Origin: Owenia fusiformis
Taxonomy: Eukaryota > Annelida > Polychaeta > Sabellida > Oweniidae
Direction: 5' to 3'
Length of the DNA: 64,000 nucleotides
Assembly (NCBI GenBank): GCA_903813345.2
Contig: CAIIXF020000012.1
Location: 24,442,184-24,506,183, forward strand
In this document: in pieces, positions 63,201 through 64,000 of the stretch
How positions within the stretch are numbered: the first letter of the stretch is position 1
Layout: every line of letters begins with the position of its first letter
Translations under genes and position numbers: made by a program
Notes under the pieces: generated by a model
Seen by the model: the letters and a program-made list of their open reading frames with translations, nothing else
The model's database searches: none
What the model was told of the DNA's origin: nothing

Positions 63201-63868
63201 AACCGGAAGTCTGACCTAAATCTGGTTTGCAGATTCGGATTCCTGAGATCATTTTGCACTTATTTGATAACTCGCATGTTGAATTTGGAGAACTTTTTGT
63301 TCTGATCTACTTTCCGGACGCCATATCTCAAAATCGGTAACAGTAATCAAAAATCTGATGGCACACTTATGAAAGGGCTGTCTCTAAGCTACATGATGAA
63401 AAAAAGACAAAGTTGTTTCGATAAATAACGACGAAGATAATAGACGGAAGGTTGAAAATGTAAGATTTGACCTAGTTCTTGACCTTTGACCTAGATAAAA
63501 AATTGACCCAATTTCCGAGAAACTAGATACTGGACCTAAATTGACCATATACAGGTCTTGACTCAATGTCTTCTGACTACTGAGAAAACGTGTAGAGAAT
63601 AATAATAAAGAAGAAGAAGAAGAATACTGACAAAAGCTATAGACTCCAGATTTACATCTGGAGTCTAATAAATAAATAAAAACAAAATGTTCACAGTACA
63701 CATATTTTACTGTATAGTTCCCCATACCTTGCAGCCTGGTAGACAATCTGGTGCCTTTAATGGGGCCCTCTTGAAGAGACTAGCTCCCTCTATCATCTTC
63801 AACCTCTGCTCTATATCCTTGGCATTCTTCTGGATCTGGTTCACTAGAGACTCAAACTTTCCAATTGC
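12106..63868 (-). CDS. DNAH10: Dynein axonemal heavy chain 10 gene (partial: 5' end outside window), 59 exons
   Basis: Heavy chain of the I1/f inner-arm dynein, the ATP-driven motor that bends cilia and flagella; in other animals it works in a two-headed complex with DNAH2. The 59 exons listed separately all have AG/GT borders and compatible phases and join into 3,713 codons plus a TAA stop. Visible in order: N-terminal tail, linker, AAA1 Walker A GPAGTGKT and Walker B FDEFNR, AAA2 [11 protein letters not shown]3 GETGTSKT with [13 protein letters not shown]4 GVGGSGKQ, stalk coiled coils around the microtubule-binding domain, AAA5, AAA6 and the C-terminal domain. Assignment to DNAH10 rather than DNAH2, 5 or 9 rests on remembered family sequence: [28 protein letters not shown] near the C-terminus and [10 protein letters not shown] in the AAA6 region. 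Vertebrate DNAH10 is about 4,470 residues, so roughly 750 N-terminal residues and the promoter are missing. No frameshift or stop was found, so it looks functional. Confidence 0.96.
12569..12714 (-). CDS. DNAH10: DNAH10 exon e58 (C-terminal domain)
   Basis: 146 nt, [16 protein letters not shown] and [17 protein letters not shown]. Too short to stand out as an open frame; found by its fit between e57 and e59. Its acceptor and first 14 nt lie in a 93-bp unit that is tandemly repeated four times. Confidence 0.97.
12701..13068. repeat. 93-bp tandem repeat containing the e58 splice acceptor, four copies
   Basis: ATGTACAAAGCAACCTACAA starts at 12701, 12794, 12887 and 12988 (periods 93, 93, 101). 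The first copy carries the real acceptor of exon e58; each of the others repeats the acceptor and the first exon bases. The plus-strand open frame across it is a by-product. Confidence 0.9.
13326..13506 (-). CDS. DNAH10: DNAH10 exon e57 (C-terminal domain)
   Basis: 181 nt, [20 protein letters not shown], a signature of the dynein C-terminal domain that fits DNAH10 closely. Ends ERAHA plus one base before GTATG. Confidence 0.98.
13640..14965. mobile_element. Pogo/Tigger-like DNA transposon remnant
   Basis: 1,326 bp in the intron between e56 and e57. Ends CAGTAAAACCTGTATATCTG and GATTAGACAGGTTTTACTG are inverted and flanked by TA, as for the pogo branch of Tc1/mariner. Inside is an ~180-bp direct duplication (about 14000-14182 and 14230-14400) and the remnant C-terminus of a transposase. 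Most of the transposase is gone. Confidence 0.85.
14449..14634 (+). pseudogene. Pogo-like transposase C-terminal remnant
   Basis: Plus-strand frame [17 protein letters not shown] onward, an in-frame TAA at 14584-14586, then in the same frame [13 protein letters not shown] and TAA. The last part matches the PCNA-binding (PIP-box) pattern Q-x-x-h-x-x-F-F found at the C-terminus of pogo transposases. Catalytic and CENP-B-like DNA-binding domains are absent, so it is inactive. Confidence 0.7.
15171..15338 (-). CDS. DNAH10: DNAH10 exon e56 (C-terminal domain)
   Basis: 56 codons, [20 protein letters not shown] and [12 protein letters not shown]. Confidence 0.97.
15742..15953 (-). CDS. DNAH10: DNAH10 exon e55 (C-terminal domain)
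   Basis: 212 nt, [20 protein letters not shown] and [20 protein letters not shown]. Ends TLQK before GTATG. Confidence 0.97.
15954..17884. other. Intron e54-e55
   Basis: 1.9 kb. Holds an imperfect inverted repeat at 16135-16207 (GGGTGTCTCTATCTTAAGTC and mirror), a purine-rich patch at 16725-16790 (GGAGGGGGAGGGGGAGGCGA), and at its right end the duplicated e54 donor. No other gene recognised. Confidence 0.5.
17791..17893. repeat. 63-bp tandem duplication of the e54 donor
   Basis: TTCATTTTCAAATATATGGA through CCTGTACCTGTTTGAG occurs at 17791-17830 and again at 17854-17893. The right copy holds the real exon end and donor, the left is an intronic copy. Confidence 0.88.
17885..18016 (-). CDS. 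DNAH10: DNAH10 exon e54 (C-terminal domain)
   Basis: 132 nt, [20 protein letters not shown] and IELQPQTG. The last nine exon bases and the GTACAG donor are repeated 63 bp downstream. Confidence 0.97.
18400..19084 (-). CDS. DNAH10: DNAH10 exon e53 (AAA6 and C-terminal domain)
   Basis: Largest exon, 685 nt. [52 protein letters not shown] and [20 protein letters not shown]. The last motif is one of those that point to DNAH10 among the axonemal paralogues. Confidence 0.98.
19297..19635 (-). CDS. DNAH10: DNAH10 exon e52 (AAA6)
   Basis: 113 codons, [20 protein letters not shown] and [20 protein letters not shown], ending MGQGQEK. Typical AAA6 core. Confidence 0.98.
19927..20082 (-). CDS. DNAH10: DNAH10 exon e51 (AAA6)
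   Basis: 52 codons, [20 protein letters not shown] then [10 protein letters not shown], ending AVWKE before GTACTG. Confidence 0.94.
20472..20575 (-). CDS. DNAH10: DNAH10 exon e50 (AAA6)
   Basis: 104 nt, [20 protein letters not shown] and VDFFIK before GTAAG. Confidence 0.96.
20848..21121 (-). CDS. DNAH10: DNAH10 exon e49 (AAA6)
   Basis: 274 nt with [20 protein letters not shown] and [13 protein letters not shown], conserved AAA6 sequence. Ends NYGCTG split with e50. Confidence 0.97.
21440..21658 (-). CDS. DNAH10: DNAH10 exon e48 (AAA5/AAA6 helices)
   Basis: 73 codons, [20 protein letters not shown] and [15 protein letters not shown]. The donor is the less common GTCAGA. Confidence 0.96.
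21774..21868. mobile_element. Small MITE with ATGTCACCACC ends
   Basis: About 95 bp with ATGTCACCACCTGCC at one end and GTGGTGACAT at the other. The same family is seen at 31220-31285 and as fragments near 28645 and 52260. Confidence 0.5.
22124..22278 (-). CDS. DNAH10: DNAH10 exon e47 (AAA5)
   Basis: 155 nt, [20 protein letters not shown] and [10 protein letters not shown]. Ends YTVTLK before GTAAG. Confidence 0.98.
22823..22958 (-). CDS. DNAH10: DNAH10 exon e46 (AAA5)
   Basis: 136 nt, [20 protein letters not shown] and [15 protein letters not shown]. Confidence 0.97.
23413..23560 (-). CDS. DNAH10: DNAH10 exon e45 (AAA5)
   Basis: 148 nt with [20 protein letters not shown] and [15 protein letters not shown], near-invariant AAA5 sequence. 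Confidence 0.98.
23794..24015 (-). CDS. DNAH10: DNAH10 exon e44 (AAA5)
   Basis: 222 nt, WTKELEELK then [20 protein letters not shown], the AAA5 start, and LTNDVEISK. Confidence 0.97.
24420..24637 (-). CDS. DNAH10: DNAH10 exon e43 (stalk coiled coil 2)
   Basis: 218 nt starting [15 protein letters not shown], coiled coil through [19 protein letters not shown]. Phase 2 end, arginine split with e44. Confidence 0.97.
24785..24978. mobile_element. Pogo-type MITE
   Basis: 194 bp with CACTAAAACCTGTATATCTG and GCCAGGTTCAACTG ends and internal GAACACCTC units, related to the larger element at 13640-14965. Confidence 0.6.
25282..25418 (-). CDS. DNAH10: DNAH10 exon e42 (microtubule-binding domain)
   Basis: 137 nt, [20 protein letters not shown] and [13 protein letters not shown], the end of the microtubule-binding tip and start of coiled coil 2. 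Confidence 0.95.
25490..25620. repeat. 22-bp tandem repeat
   Basis: CAACTGGGTGTAAATGGATT and variants repeat about six times in the e42 to e41 intron. Confidence 0.85.
25771..27126. mobile_element. GGCC/ATTTTGAAAATGG repeat element, longest uninterrupted copy
   Basis: Starts near AACGGCAACGCCAAAGCGTA and ends TTCGTTCGATGGGATAAT; ATCCCATCGAA near the start is the inverse of TTCGATGGGAT at the end. The inside is five to six units of about 135 bp (AAAATGGCCGCC, CCAAATATGAACAAAATCGC, ACTACTTTTCGAGTTATAG) followed by a (GACG)n tract. Related copies sit at 39343-41385, 45734-46166 and 50561-51222, all in introns of this gene. No protein recognised. Confidence 0.75.
26979..27086. repeat. (GACG/TACG)n simple repeat
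   Basis: About 108 bp of CGGACGGACGGACG alternating with self-complementary ACGTACGTACG blocks. Open frames in it (VRPSVRP-like) are artefacts. Shorter versions occur in the sister copies near 46090 and 51125. Confidence 0.92.
27186..27367 (-). CDS. DNAH10: DNAH10 exon e41 (microtubule-binding domain)
   Basis: 182 nt with [20 protein letters not shown], the first helix of the microtubule-binding domain. A 1.77 kb intron full of repeats separates it from the second half of the domain. Confidence 0.96.
27868..27909. repeat. Short tandem repeat beside exon e40
   Basis: GAAGTATTGTAAAGGGATT three times, 20-bp period. Confidence 0.85.
27948..28068 (-). CDS. DNAH10: DNAH10 exon e40 (stalk coiled coil 1)
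   Basis: 121 nt, [20 protein letters not shown] and DVTEIR, ending phase 2. End of the first stalk helix before the microtubule-binding tip. Confidence 0.96.
28388..28598 (-). CDS. DNAH10: DNAH10 exon e39 (stalk coiled coil 1)
   Basis: 211 nt. Starts [14 protein letters not shown] and runs on as heptad-rich coiled coil. Two GT candidates exist at the end; GTAAGTGG at 28381-28387 is chosen because it gives the phase e40 needs. Confidence 0.95.
28775..28892. repeat. GAAAGCTTTACTTGA tandem units beside exon e38
   Basis: Four imperfect units of about 30-35 bp (AGAAAGCTTTACTTGATCAA and variants) just downstream of the e38 donor in transcript order. Confidence 0.75.
28911..29108 (-). CDS. DNAH10: DNAH10 exon e38 (AAA4 to stalk)
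   Basis: 66 codons starting [20 protein letters not shown] and ending KDAYILSQ; includes [13 protein letters not shown], where the stalk begins. Confidence 0.96.
29242..29428. mobile_element. Pogo-type MITE with TA duplication
   Basis: 187 bp, ends CAGTGATACCTGTACATCTG and GTTGAAAGGTTCTACTG, flanked by TA on both sides; internal GAACAC units as in 13640-14965. Confidence 0.65.
29455..29694 (-). CDS. DNAH10: DNAH10 exon e37 (AAA4)
   Basis: 80 codons with [20 protein letters not shown] and [20 protein letters not shown], strongly conserved in all axonemal heavy chains. Confidence 0.98.
30807..31017. repeat. 20-bp AGCATATGATGTACATTGT satellite
   Basis: About ten tandem copies of TAGCATATGATGTACATTG with drift. 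The unique sequence to its left (30650-30800) recurs at 34920-35095 with only one satellite unit, so the array grew within a dispersed repeat. Confidence 0.92.
31220..31285. mobile_element. Small MITE with ATGTCACCACC ends (second copy)
   Basis: 66 bp between ATGTCACCACC and GGTGGTGACAT, same family as 21774-21868. Confidence 0.5.
31457..31545 (-). CDS. DNAH10: DNAH10 exon e36 (AAA4)
   Basis: 89 nt, [20 protein letters not shown] then DEKDAIIGQ, typical AAA4 loop sequence. Donor GTATG. Confidence 0.96.
31909..32044 (-). CDS. DNAH10: DNAH10 exon e35 (AAA4)
   Basis: 136 nt, [20 protein letters not shown] and [14 protein letters not shown]. Glycine split with e36 across a GTGAGA donor. Confidence 0.97.
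32504..32689 (-). CDS. DNAH10: DNAH10 exon e34 (AAA4 P-loop)
   Basis: 62 codons with [20 protein letters not shown], the AAA4 Walker [10 protein letters not shown], preceded by [19 protein letters not shown]. Confidence 0.98.
33004..33168 (-). CDS. DNAH10: DNAH10 exon e33 (AAA3/AAA4)
   Basis: 55 codons, [20 protein letters not shown] and ALFQE before GTAAGTG. Confidence 0.94.
33585..33860. repeat. 138-bp tandem duplication covering the e32 donor
   Basis: CAACCCTTATACATAATACT begins both copies at 33585 and 33723. Each contains the last 59 nt of exon e32 and a GTGAGTT donor. Only a few differences separate the copies. Confidence 0.93.
33802..34009 (-). CDS. DNAH10: DNAH10 exon e32 (AAA3 C-part)
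   Basis: 208 nt with [20 protein letters not shown] and [17 protein letters not shown]. Ends QTAVQ before GTGAGT. The last 59 nt and donor are repeated 138 bp downstream in an open frame. Confidence 0.97.
34353..34678 (-). CDS. DNAH10: DNAH10 exon e31 (AAA3)
   Basis: 326 nt with [39 protein letters not shown] and [11 protein letters not shown]. Donor GTACTT, arginine split with e32. Confidence 0.98.
35301..35453 (-). CDS. DNAH10: DNAH10 exon e30 (AAA3 Walker B)
   Basis: 51 codons with [17 protein letters not shown] and [14 protein letters not shown], the AAA3 Walker B. Donor GTATGG. Confidence 0.98.
35782..36056 (-). CDS. DNAH10: DNAH10 exon e29 (AAA3 P-loop)
   Basis: 275 nt with [20 protein letters not shown] then ETGTSKT: the AAA3 Walker A GETGTSKT. 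The acceptor region is imperfectly duplicated at 36156-36196 just upstream in the gene. Confidence 0.98.
36040..36290. repeat. Diverged tandem duplication of the e29 acceptor region
   Basis: TTGGATGGTAATTCACCTGA (real exon start) at 36040 matches CTGGATGGCAATTCACCTGA at 36156; the next ~80 bp (TCTTCATTT, GAAGATTCGTTATATAAATT) also repeats. Divergence is visible, so it is older than the other duplications. Confidence 0.8.
36909..37060. mobile_element. Partial CAGGCCCGTAGC-type MITE
   Basis: CAGGCTCGTAGCCAGGATTT, GGGGGGTTCACTTTTTG and CCAAAAATGGCAAAAATCAC match the complete copy at 46999-47178; the right end is missing. Confidence 0.6.
37343..37550 (-). CDS. DNAH10: DNAH10 exon e28 (AAA3 approach)
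   Basis: 208 nt, [13 protein letters not shown] and [20 protein letters not shown]. Ends in phase 1 before GTACAT; glycine split with e29. Confidence 0.96.
37941..38052 (-). CDS. DNAH10: DNAH10 exon e27 (AAA2/AAA3)
   Basis: 112 nt, [20 protein letters not shown] and ending NLNM before GTAAGT. Confidence 0.95.
38336..38481 (-). CDS. DNAH10: DNAH10 exon e26 (AAA2)
   Basis: 146 nt with [20 protein letters not shown], the conserved [10 protein letters not shown] motif. Donor GTTAGT. Confidence 0.97.
38936..39230 (-). CDS. DNAH10: DNAH10 exon e25 (AAA2)
   Basis: 295 nt with [38 protein letters not shown] and [20 protein letters not shown], the AAA2 Walker B stretch. Ends LLFE before GTAGG. Confidence 0.98.
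39343..41385. mobile_element. GGCC-type element interrupted by another transposon
   Basis: Outer element of the family at 25771-27126: starts AACGGCAACGCCAAAGCGTA and ends TTCGTTCGATGGGATAAT. The outer sequence reads continuously across the insert when 39501-41097 and one TAATAT are removed. Confidence 0.78.
39501..41097. mobile_element. 1.6 kb DNA element with ~47-bp TIRs and TAATAT duplication
   Basis: Ends CACAAGGGGAAAGTGTACCC and its inverse GGGTACACTTTCCCCTCGTG extend as near-perfect inverted repeats for about 47 bp. TAATAT flanks both sides (39495-39500, 41098-41103). Inside no transposase is recognised; a 108-codon minus-strand frame overlapping the right end is unassigned. Superfamily unknown; a 6-bp duplication is not diagnostic. 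Confidence 0.82.
42156..42508 (+). repeat. 5' LTR of the Ty3/Gypsy element
   Basis: 353 bp, TGTAATGT...ACATTACA. Same length as the 3' LTR and carrying the same 66-codon chance open frame on the other strand. Confidence 0.92.
42620..43327 (+). pseudogene. Ty3/Gypsy pol fragment: RT C-terminus and RNase H
   Basis: 235-codon frame. [13 protein letters not shown] and [16 protein letters not shown] mark the end of reverse transcriptase; [38 protein letters not shown] and VVTDHNPL mark RNase H (Asp and Glu catalytic residues visible); [12 protein letters not shown] ends the domain. The 5' part of pol and the integrase are absent. Related to animal Ty3/Gypsy elements. Confidence 0.93.
43637..43989 (+). 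repeat. 3' LTR of the Ty3/Gypsy element
   Basis: 353 bp, preceded by a polypurine tract at about 43621-43636 and followed by the GGTGT duplication at 43990-43994. Confidence 0.92.
44024..44275. repeat. 61-bp tandem array
   Basis: CACCAATGATTGTTTTATGA repeats at 44032, 44093, 44154 and 44215. A diverged unit lies at about 41975-42035 on the other side of the LTR element, so the retrotransposon landed inside or beside the array. Confidence 0.9.
44470..45728. repeat. 1.2 kb polypurine minisatellite (GGGAGTGGGAGGGAAAAAGG)n
   Basis: From about 44541 to 45728 the plus strand is almost only G and A: first GGGGGATAGGGGGGAGG units, then about forty units of GGGAGTGGGAGGGAAAAAGG, then GGGGGAGTGGAAAG units. 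An imperfect hairpin (CCCCCCATCTCCCTCC against GGAGGGAGATGGGGGG-like sequence) leads into it. The long open frames across it are artefacts of the composition. Confidence 0.95.
45734..46166. mobile_element. Truncated GGCC-type repeat element
   Basis: Starts inside the family (GGCCGCCTACTACCCAAAAG) right at the end of the polypurine tract and keeps the 3' end (CGTTCGATGGGATAAT) with a short GACGGACGG run. Confidence 0.8.
46310..46428 (-). CDS. DNAH10: DNAH10 exon e24 (AAA2 P-loop)
   Basis: 119 nt with [20 protein letters not shown]: the AAA2 Walker A motif GPTGGGKS. Followed by the gene's largest intron, 7,079 bp, down to e25. Confidence 0.98.
46778..46969 (-). CDS. DNAH10: DNAH10 exon e23 (AAA2)
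   Basis: 64 codons, [20 protein letters not shown] and [15 protein letters not shown], conserved AAA2 approach. Ends ILLDIQ before GTAAGG. Confidence 0.97.
46999..47178. mobile_element. CAGGCCCGTAGC MITE, complete copy
   Basis: 180 bp with CAGGCCCGTAGCCAGG and CCCTTGCTACGGGCCTG as inverted ends, G-run inside. No clear target duplication seen. Confidence 0.65.
47500..47646 (-). CDS. DNAH10: DNAH10 exon e22 (AAA1/AAA2)
   Basis: 49 codons, [20 protein letters not shown] then [14 protein letters not shown] and PDLAE before GTTAG. The first ~110 nt plus acceptor are present again 154 bp upstream in the gene. Confidence 0.97.
47500..47800. repeat. 154-bp tandem duplication of the e22 acceptor and 5' exon part
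   Basis: The last base before the acceptor AG is 47646 in the real exon and 47800 in the copy. The copy keeps an AG acceptor and about 110 nt of near-identical coding sequence up to MAGE, then runs into the intron. 154 is not a multiple of three, so reading through both would shift frame. Confidence 0.93.
48075..48263 (-). CDS. DNAH10: DNAH10 exon e21 (AAA1 sensor region)
   Basis: 63 codons with [20 protein letters not shown] and VKALFRPV, the near-invariant post-Walker B segment of AAA1. Confidence 0.98.
48264..49468. other. Intron e20-e21
   Basis: 1.2 kb. A pogo-type MITE fragment (GAGATGTTCGGATTAGTGAG) lies at about 48300-48410. Otherwise nothing recognised. Confidence 0.4.
49469..49635 (-). 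CDS. DNAH10: DNAH10 exon e20 (AAA1 Walker B)
   Basis: 167 nt with [20 protein letters not shown] followed by CFDEFNRID, the AAA1 Walker B site. Ends KRFH before GTAAG. Confidence 0.98.
50011..50131 (-). CDS. DNAH10: DNAH10 exon e19 (AAA1 P-loop)
   Basis: 121 nt with [20 protein letters not shown]: the AAA1 Walker A motif GPAGTGKT, the main ATP hydrolysis site of the motor. Its acceptor (AG before GCCCT) is the seed of the 37-bp tandem array that follows on the right. Confidence 0.98.
50126..50527. repeat. 37-bp tandem array derived from the e19 acceptor
   Basis: Eight units near AGGGCCTATGCTAATAGATG (37 bp) and three shorter units near AGGGCCTAAAATAGATGGTG (about 33-35 bp). The first unit overlaps the real acceptor of e19 (minus strand TTTTAG then GCCCT). 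Units are almost identical, so the array is young. Confidence 0.93.
50561..51222. mobile_element. Truncated GGCC-type repeat element
   Basis: Family of 25771-27126, with two to three internal units and the 3' end TTCGTTCGATGGGATAAT. Ends against the diverged copy of exon e18. Confidence 0.8.
51226..51335 (-). pseudogene. Diverged copy of the second half of exon e18
   Basis: Minus-strand [19 protein letters not shown] resembles the real [16 protein letters not shown], and CCTGTCTGTAA blocks repeat twice. It lacks its own intact donor and is interrupted; it is intronic debris of an exon duplication. Confidence 0.6.
51350..51533 (-). CDS. DNAH10: DNAH10 exon e18 (AAA1 start)
   Basis: 184 nt, with [16 protein letters not shown] and [20 protein letters not shown], the conserved N-part of AAA1. 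A diverged copy of the second half lies immediately downstream in the intron (51226-51335). Confidence 0.97.
51870..51970 (-). CDS. DNAH10: DNAH10 exon e17 (linker to AAA1)
   Basis: 101 nt, [20 protein letters not shown] then [10 protein letters not shown]. Ends in phase 2 before GTAGG, completed as serine by e18. Confidence 0.95.
52358..52526 (-). CDS. DNAH10: DNAH10 exon e16 (linker end)
   Basis: 169 nt with [20 protein letters not shown] and WTWEVEDVF, matching the linker-to-AAA1 approach. Ends DDLVVQ before GTAAGC. Confidence 0.96.
52925..53151 (-). CDS. DNAH10: DNAH10 exon e15 (linker)
   Basis: 227 nt, starting [10 protein letters not shown], with [12 protein letters not shown] and [10 protein letters not shown]. 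Donor GTGGGT; the arginine is split with e16. Confidence 0.95.
53215..53430. repeat. Degenerate ~40-bp GGCATTGAAAG repeat
   Basis: TCTAAATCTTAGGCATTGAA and variants repeat about five to six times in the e14 to e15 intron. Confidence 0.7.
53641..53874 (-). CDS. DNAH10: DNAH10 exon e14 (linker)
   Basis: 78 codons containing [20 protein letters not shown], one of the most conserved linker motifs. Part of its sequence recurs upstream in the gene at 53919-53955, inside the intron. Confidence 0.96.
54241..54363 (-). CDS. DNAH10: DNAH10 exon e13 (linker)
   Basis: 41 codons, starting [16 protein letters not shown], with [10 protein letters not shown], both conserved across axonemal dyneins. The donor region has a second diverged copy near 54185 in the adjoining intron. 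Confidence 0.95.
54695..54928 (-). CDS. DNAH10: DNAH10 exon e12 (linker)
   Basis: 78 codons, phase 0 to 0, starting [16 protein letters not shown] and containing [19 protein letters not shown], a hallmark of the linker. Ends SEVLD before GTAAGT. Confidence 0.95.
55387..55543 (-). CDS. DNAH10: DNAH10 exon e11 (linker)
   Basis: 157 nt, contains [20 protein letters not shown], the conserved RHW-type linker motif of dynein heavy chains. Ends SIEK before GTAGG. Confidence 0.95.
55780..55991 (-). CDS. DNAH10: DNAH10 exon e10 (linker, DHC_N2)
   Basis: 212 nt, starting [20 protein letters not shown], a family-typical segment at the start of the linker region, and ending LRD plus two bases before GTATG. 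Confidence 0.93.
56256..56434 (-). CDS. DNAH10: DNAH10 exon e9 (tail/linker)
   Basis: 179 nt, helical sequence [19 protein letters not shown] and ending YDLYEEQK before GTAGA. Acceptor is preceded by a long T run. Confidence 0.92.
56781..56883 (-). CDS. DNAH10: DNAH10 exon e8 (tail/linker approach)
   Basis: 103 nt, starting [20 protein letters not shown] and ending in phase 1 at the GTATAG donor; the split glycine is completed by e9. Confidence 0.9.
57212..57328 (-). CDS. DNAH10: DNAH10 exon e7 (tail)
   Basis: 39 codons, phase 0 to 0, starting [19 protein letters not shown] and ending KTKFTE before GTATG. Confidence 0.9.
57500..57957. repeat. 58-bp tandem array derived from the end of exon e6 and its donor
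   Basis: ATCTTACCTCAATGTCATAT recurs at about 57543, 57601, 57659, 57717, 57776, 57834, 57892 and, as the real junction, 57951; a more diverged unit is at 57501. Each unit carries about 35-40 nt of exon end plus a GTAAG (one GTGAG) donor. Confidence 0.94.
57958..58116 (-). CDS. DNAH10: DNAH10 exon e6 (tail)
   Basis: 53 codons, phase 0 to 0, starting [16 protein letters not shown] and ending LSIYDIE before GTAAGATAT. Its last 40 or so nt and its donor are repeated about eight more times in the adjoining intron. Confidence 0.92.
58300..58323 (-). other. Candidate 24-nt microexon of DNAH10
   Basis: In the phase-0 intron between e5 and e6, a 24-nt open segment (SKGHALGM) lies between TTATTATAG and GTAAAT. 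It would add eight residues in frame. The main transcript reads well without it, so it is optional at best and could be chance. Confidence 0.22.
58639..58893 (-). CDS. DNAH10: DNAH10 exon e5 (tail)
   Basis: 85 codons, phase 0 to 0, starting [13 protein letters not shown] and ending LRDEFD at a GTAAGG donor. Tail region between DHC_N1 and the linker. The following intron may hold an optional 24-nt microexon at 58300-58323. Confidence 0.92.
59196..59222. repeat. G-run
   Basis: AGGGGGGGGGGGCAGGGGGG in the e4 to e5 intron. Nothing else recognised in that intron. Confidence 0.8.
59403..59634 (-). CDS. DNAH10: DNAH10 exon e4 (tail)
   Basis: 232 nt, beginning [12 protein letters not shown] and ending WKVDK. 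The donor is GTGCAT, weaker than the GTAAG or GTATG used elsewhere, but the phase to e5 is exact and no better donor lies nearby. Confidence 0.88.
60176..60336 (-). CDS. DNAH10: DNAH10 exon e3 (tail)
   Basis: 161 nt, starts [13 protein letters not shown] in phase 0 and ends in phase 2 after CVE. Contains [20 protein letters not shown], a DHC_N1 tail segment. Donor GTATG, acceptor TTTGTAG. Confidence 0.92.
60618..60806 (-). CDS. DNAH10: DNAH10 exon e2 (tail)
   Basis: 63 codons, phase 0 to 0, starting [15 protein letters not shown] and ending SLSK before GTATG. Charged helical tail sequence typical of the DHC_N1 region. A 2.9 kb repeat-filled intron separates it from e1. Confidence 0.9.
61370..61570. 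repeat. (GATAGGAAG)n tandem repeat
   Basis: GATAGGATAGAATAGGAAGG and similar over about 190 bp, plus strand purine-rich. Confidence 0.92.
61640..61900. repeat. CATAACTTCCGAACC dispersed repeat, first block
   Basis: AACGCCATAACTTCCGAACC and GATTCGGATTCCTGA with a ~100-bp internal duplication (ATTCATAACTCATACGTTAA); the same block recurs at 63185-63330. Confidence 0.75.
63185..63330. repeat. CATAACTTCCGAACC dispersed repeat, second block
   Basis: Same order of motifs as 61640-61900: CATAACTTCCGAACC, GATTCGGATTCCTGA, TTTGGAGAACTTTTTGTTCT, TTTCCGGACGCCATATCTCA. Confidence 0.75.
63728..63868 (-). CDS. DNAH10: DNAH10 exon e1 of window (tail)
   Basis: First exon seen in the window, 47 codons, phase 0 at both ends, ending LPGCK before a GTATG donor. 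It encodes part of the N-terminal tail that binds intermediate and light chains. Earlier exons lie beyond 64000. Confidence 0.85.
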
Positions 63869-64000
63869 CTGTAATATATAACAAGTATGTTTTTTGAATC
63901 TTTTTAAAATGAGGTCCTCCCCAAAAATTCCAGAATGAAAAACAAATGCACCCAGATATCTTTTTCATAGAATTAGTTTGGCTGGAGCTAGTAGTCTGAT

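Larger units (their letters stand above)
61286..63668. mobile_element. Possible hairpin-bounded mobile element
   Basis: Left hairpin GAAATTGAACGAAGTTCAAT (61286 onward) and right perfect 10-bp hairpin GACTCCAGAT/ATCTGGAGTC at 63645-63668 followed by CTAAT. AGACTCCAGATTTA occurs near both ends. A 3' hairpin with CTAAT recalls Helitrons, but no replicase or clear 5' TC end is seen. Confidence 0.3.
60807..63727. other. Intron e1-e2
   Basis: 2.9 kb. Contains a (GATAGGAAG)n array, direct copies of ACGCCATAACTTCCGAACC blocks and hairpins at both ends of a possible element. No exon recognised. Confidence 0.5.

Noticed and set aside
12106-63868. Assignment to another axonemal heavy chain (DNAH2, DNAH5/8, DNAH9/11/17)
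   Set aside because: The AAA6 and C-terminal motifs differ from what I recall of those families and agree with DNAH10 almost word for word in several exons.
1-64000. tRNA, rRNA or snRNA genes
   Set aside because: I looked for tRNA-like cloverleaf boxes and rRNA core words by eye and saw none convincing; a covariance-model scan was not possible.

Overview
This is a window of an animal nuclear genome, probably a marine invertebrate. Genes are split by many GT-AG introns, the DNA is AT-rich, and introns and flanks are full of mobile elements and tandem repeats. The species cannot be fixed from sequence alone.

Only one protein-coding gene is clearly supported: a dynein axonemal heavy chain 10 (DNAH10) gene on the minus strand. 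I mapped 59 coding exons from 63868 (first exon inside the window) down to the stop codon at 12106-12108. Joined, they total 11,142 nt, an intact frame of 3,713 codons plus stop, and every exon-exon phase agrees. The window holds the part of the tail present here, the linker, AAA1 to AAA6, the stalk with its microtubule-binding tip, and the conserved C-terminus. Roughly the first 750 residues (by comparison with vertebrate DNAH10, about 4,470 residues) and the promoter lie beyond 64000. The product is one of the two heavy chains of the I1/f inner-arm dynein of cilia and flagella.

Layout: 1-12105 is intergenic and made largely of repeats: an inverted-repeat element carrying CGCGGGA motifs, two TTAA-flanked foldback elements, a CATCTAAACACAA-type satellite with a hAT-type insert, and a GTTCCAC array with a PIF/Harbinger-like insert. 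12106-39230 is the 3' half of the gene (AAA2 core to C-terminus); one intron carries a pogo-like element with a remnant transposase C-terminus. 39231-46309 is a single 7 kb intron holding a nested DNA element, an internally deleted Ty3/Gypsy LTR element with near-identical LTRs, a 61-bp tandem array and a 1.2 kb polypurine tract. 46310-63868 is the 5' half of the coding region.

The most unusual pattern is that many local tandem duplications in this gene copy an exon-intron junction or part of an exon. Examples are a 3' splice site in four copies at 12701-13068, a 5' splice site in nine copies at 57500-57960, about eleven 3' splice-site-like units at 50126-50527, and a 138-bp in-frame duplication at 33585-33860 that would add 46 residues if the distal donor were used. 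I see no operon-like or multi-gene system here.
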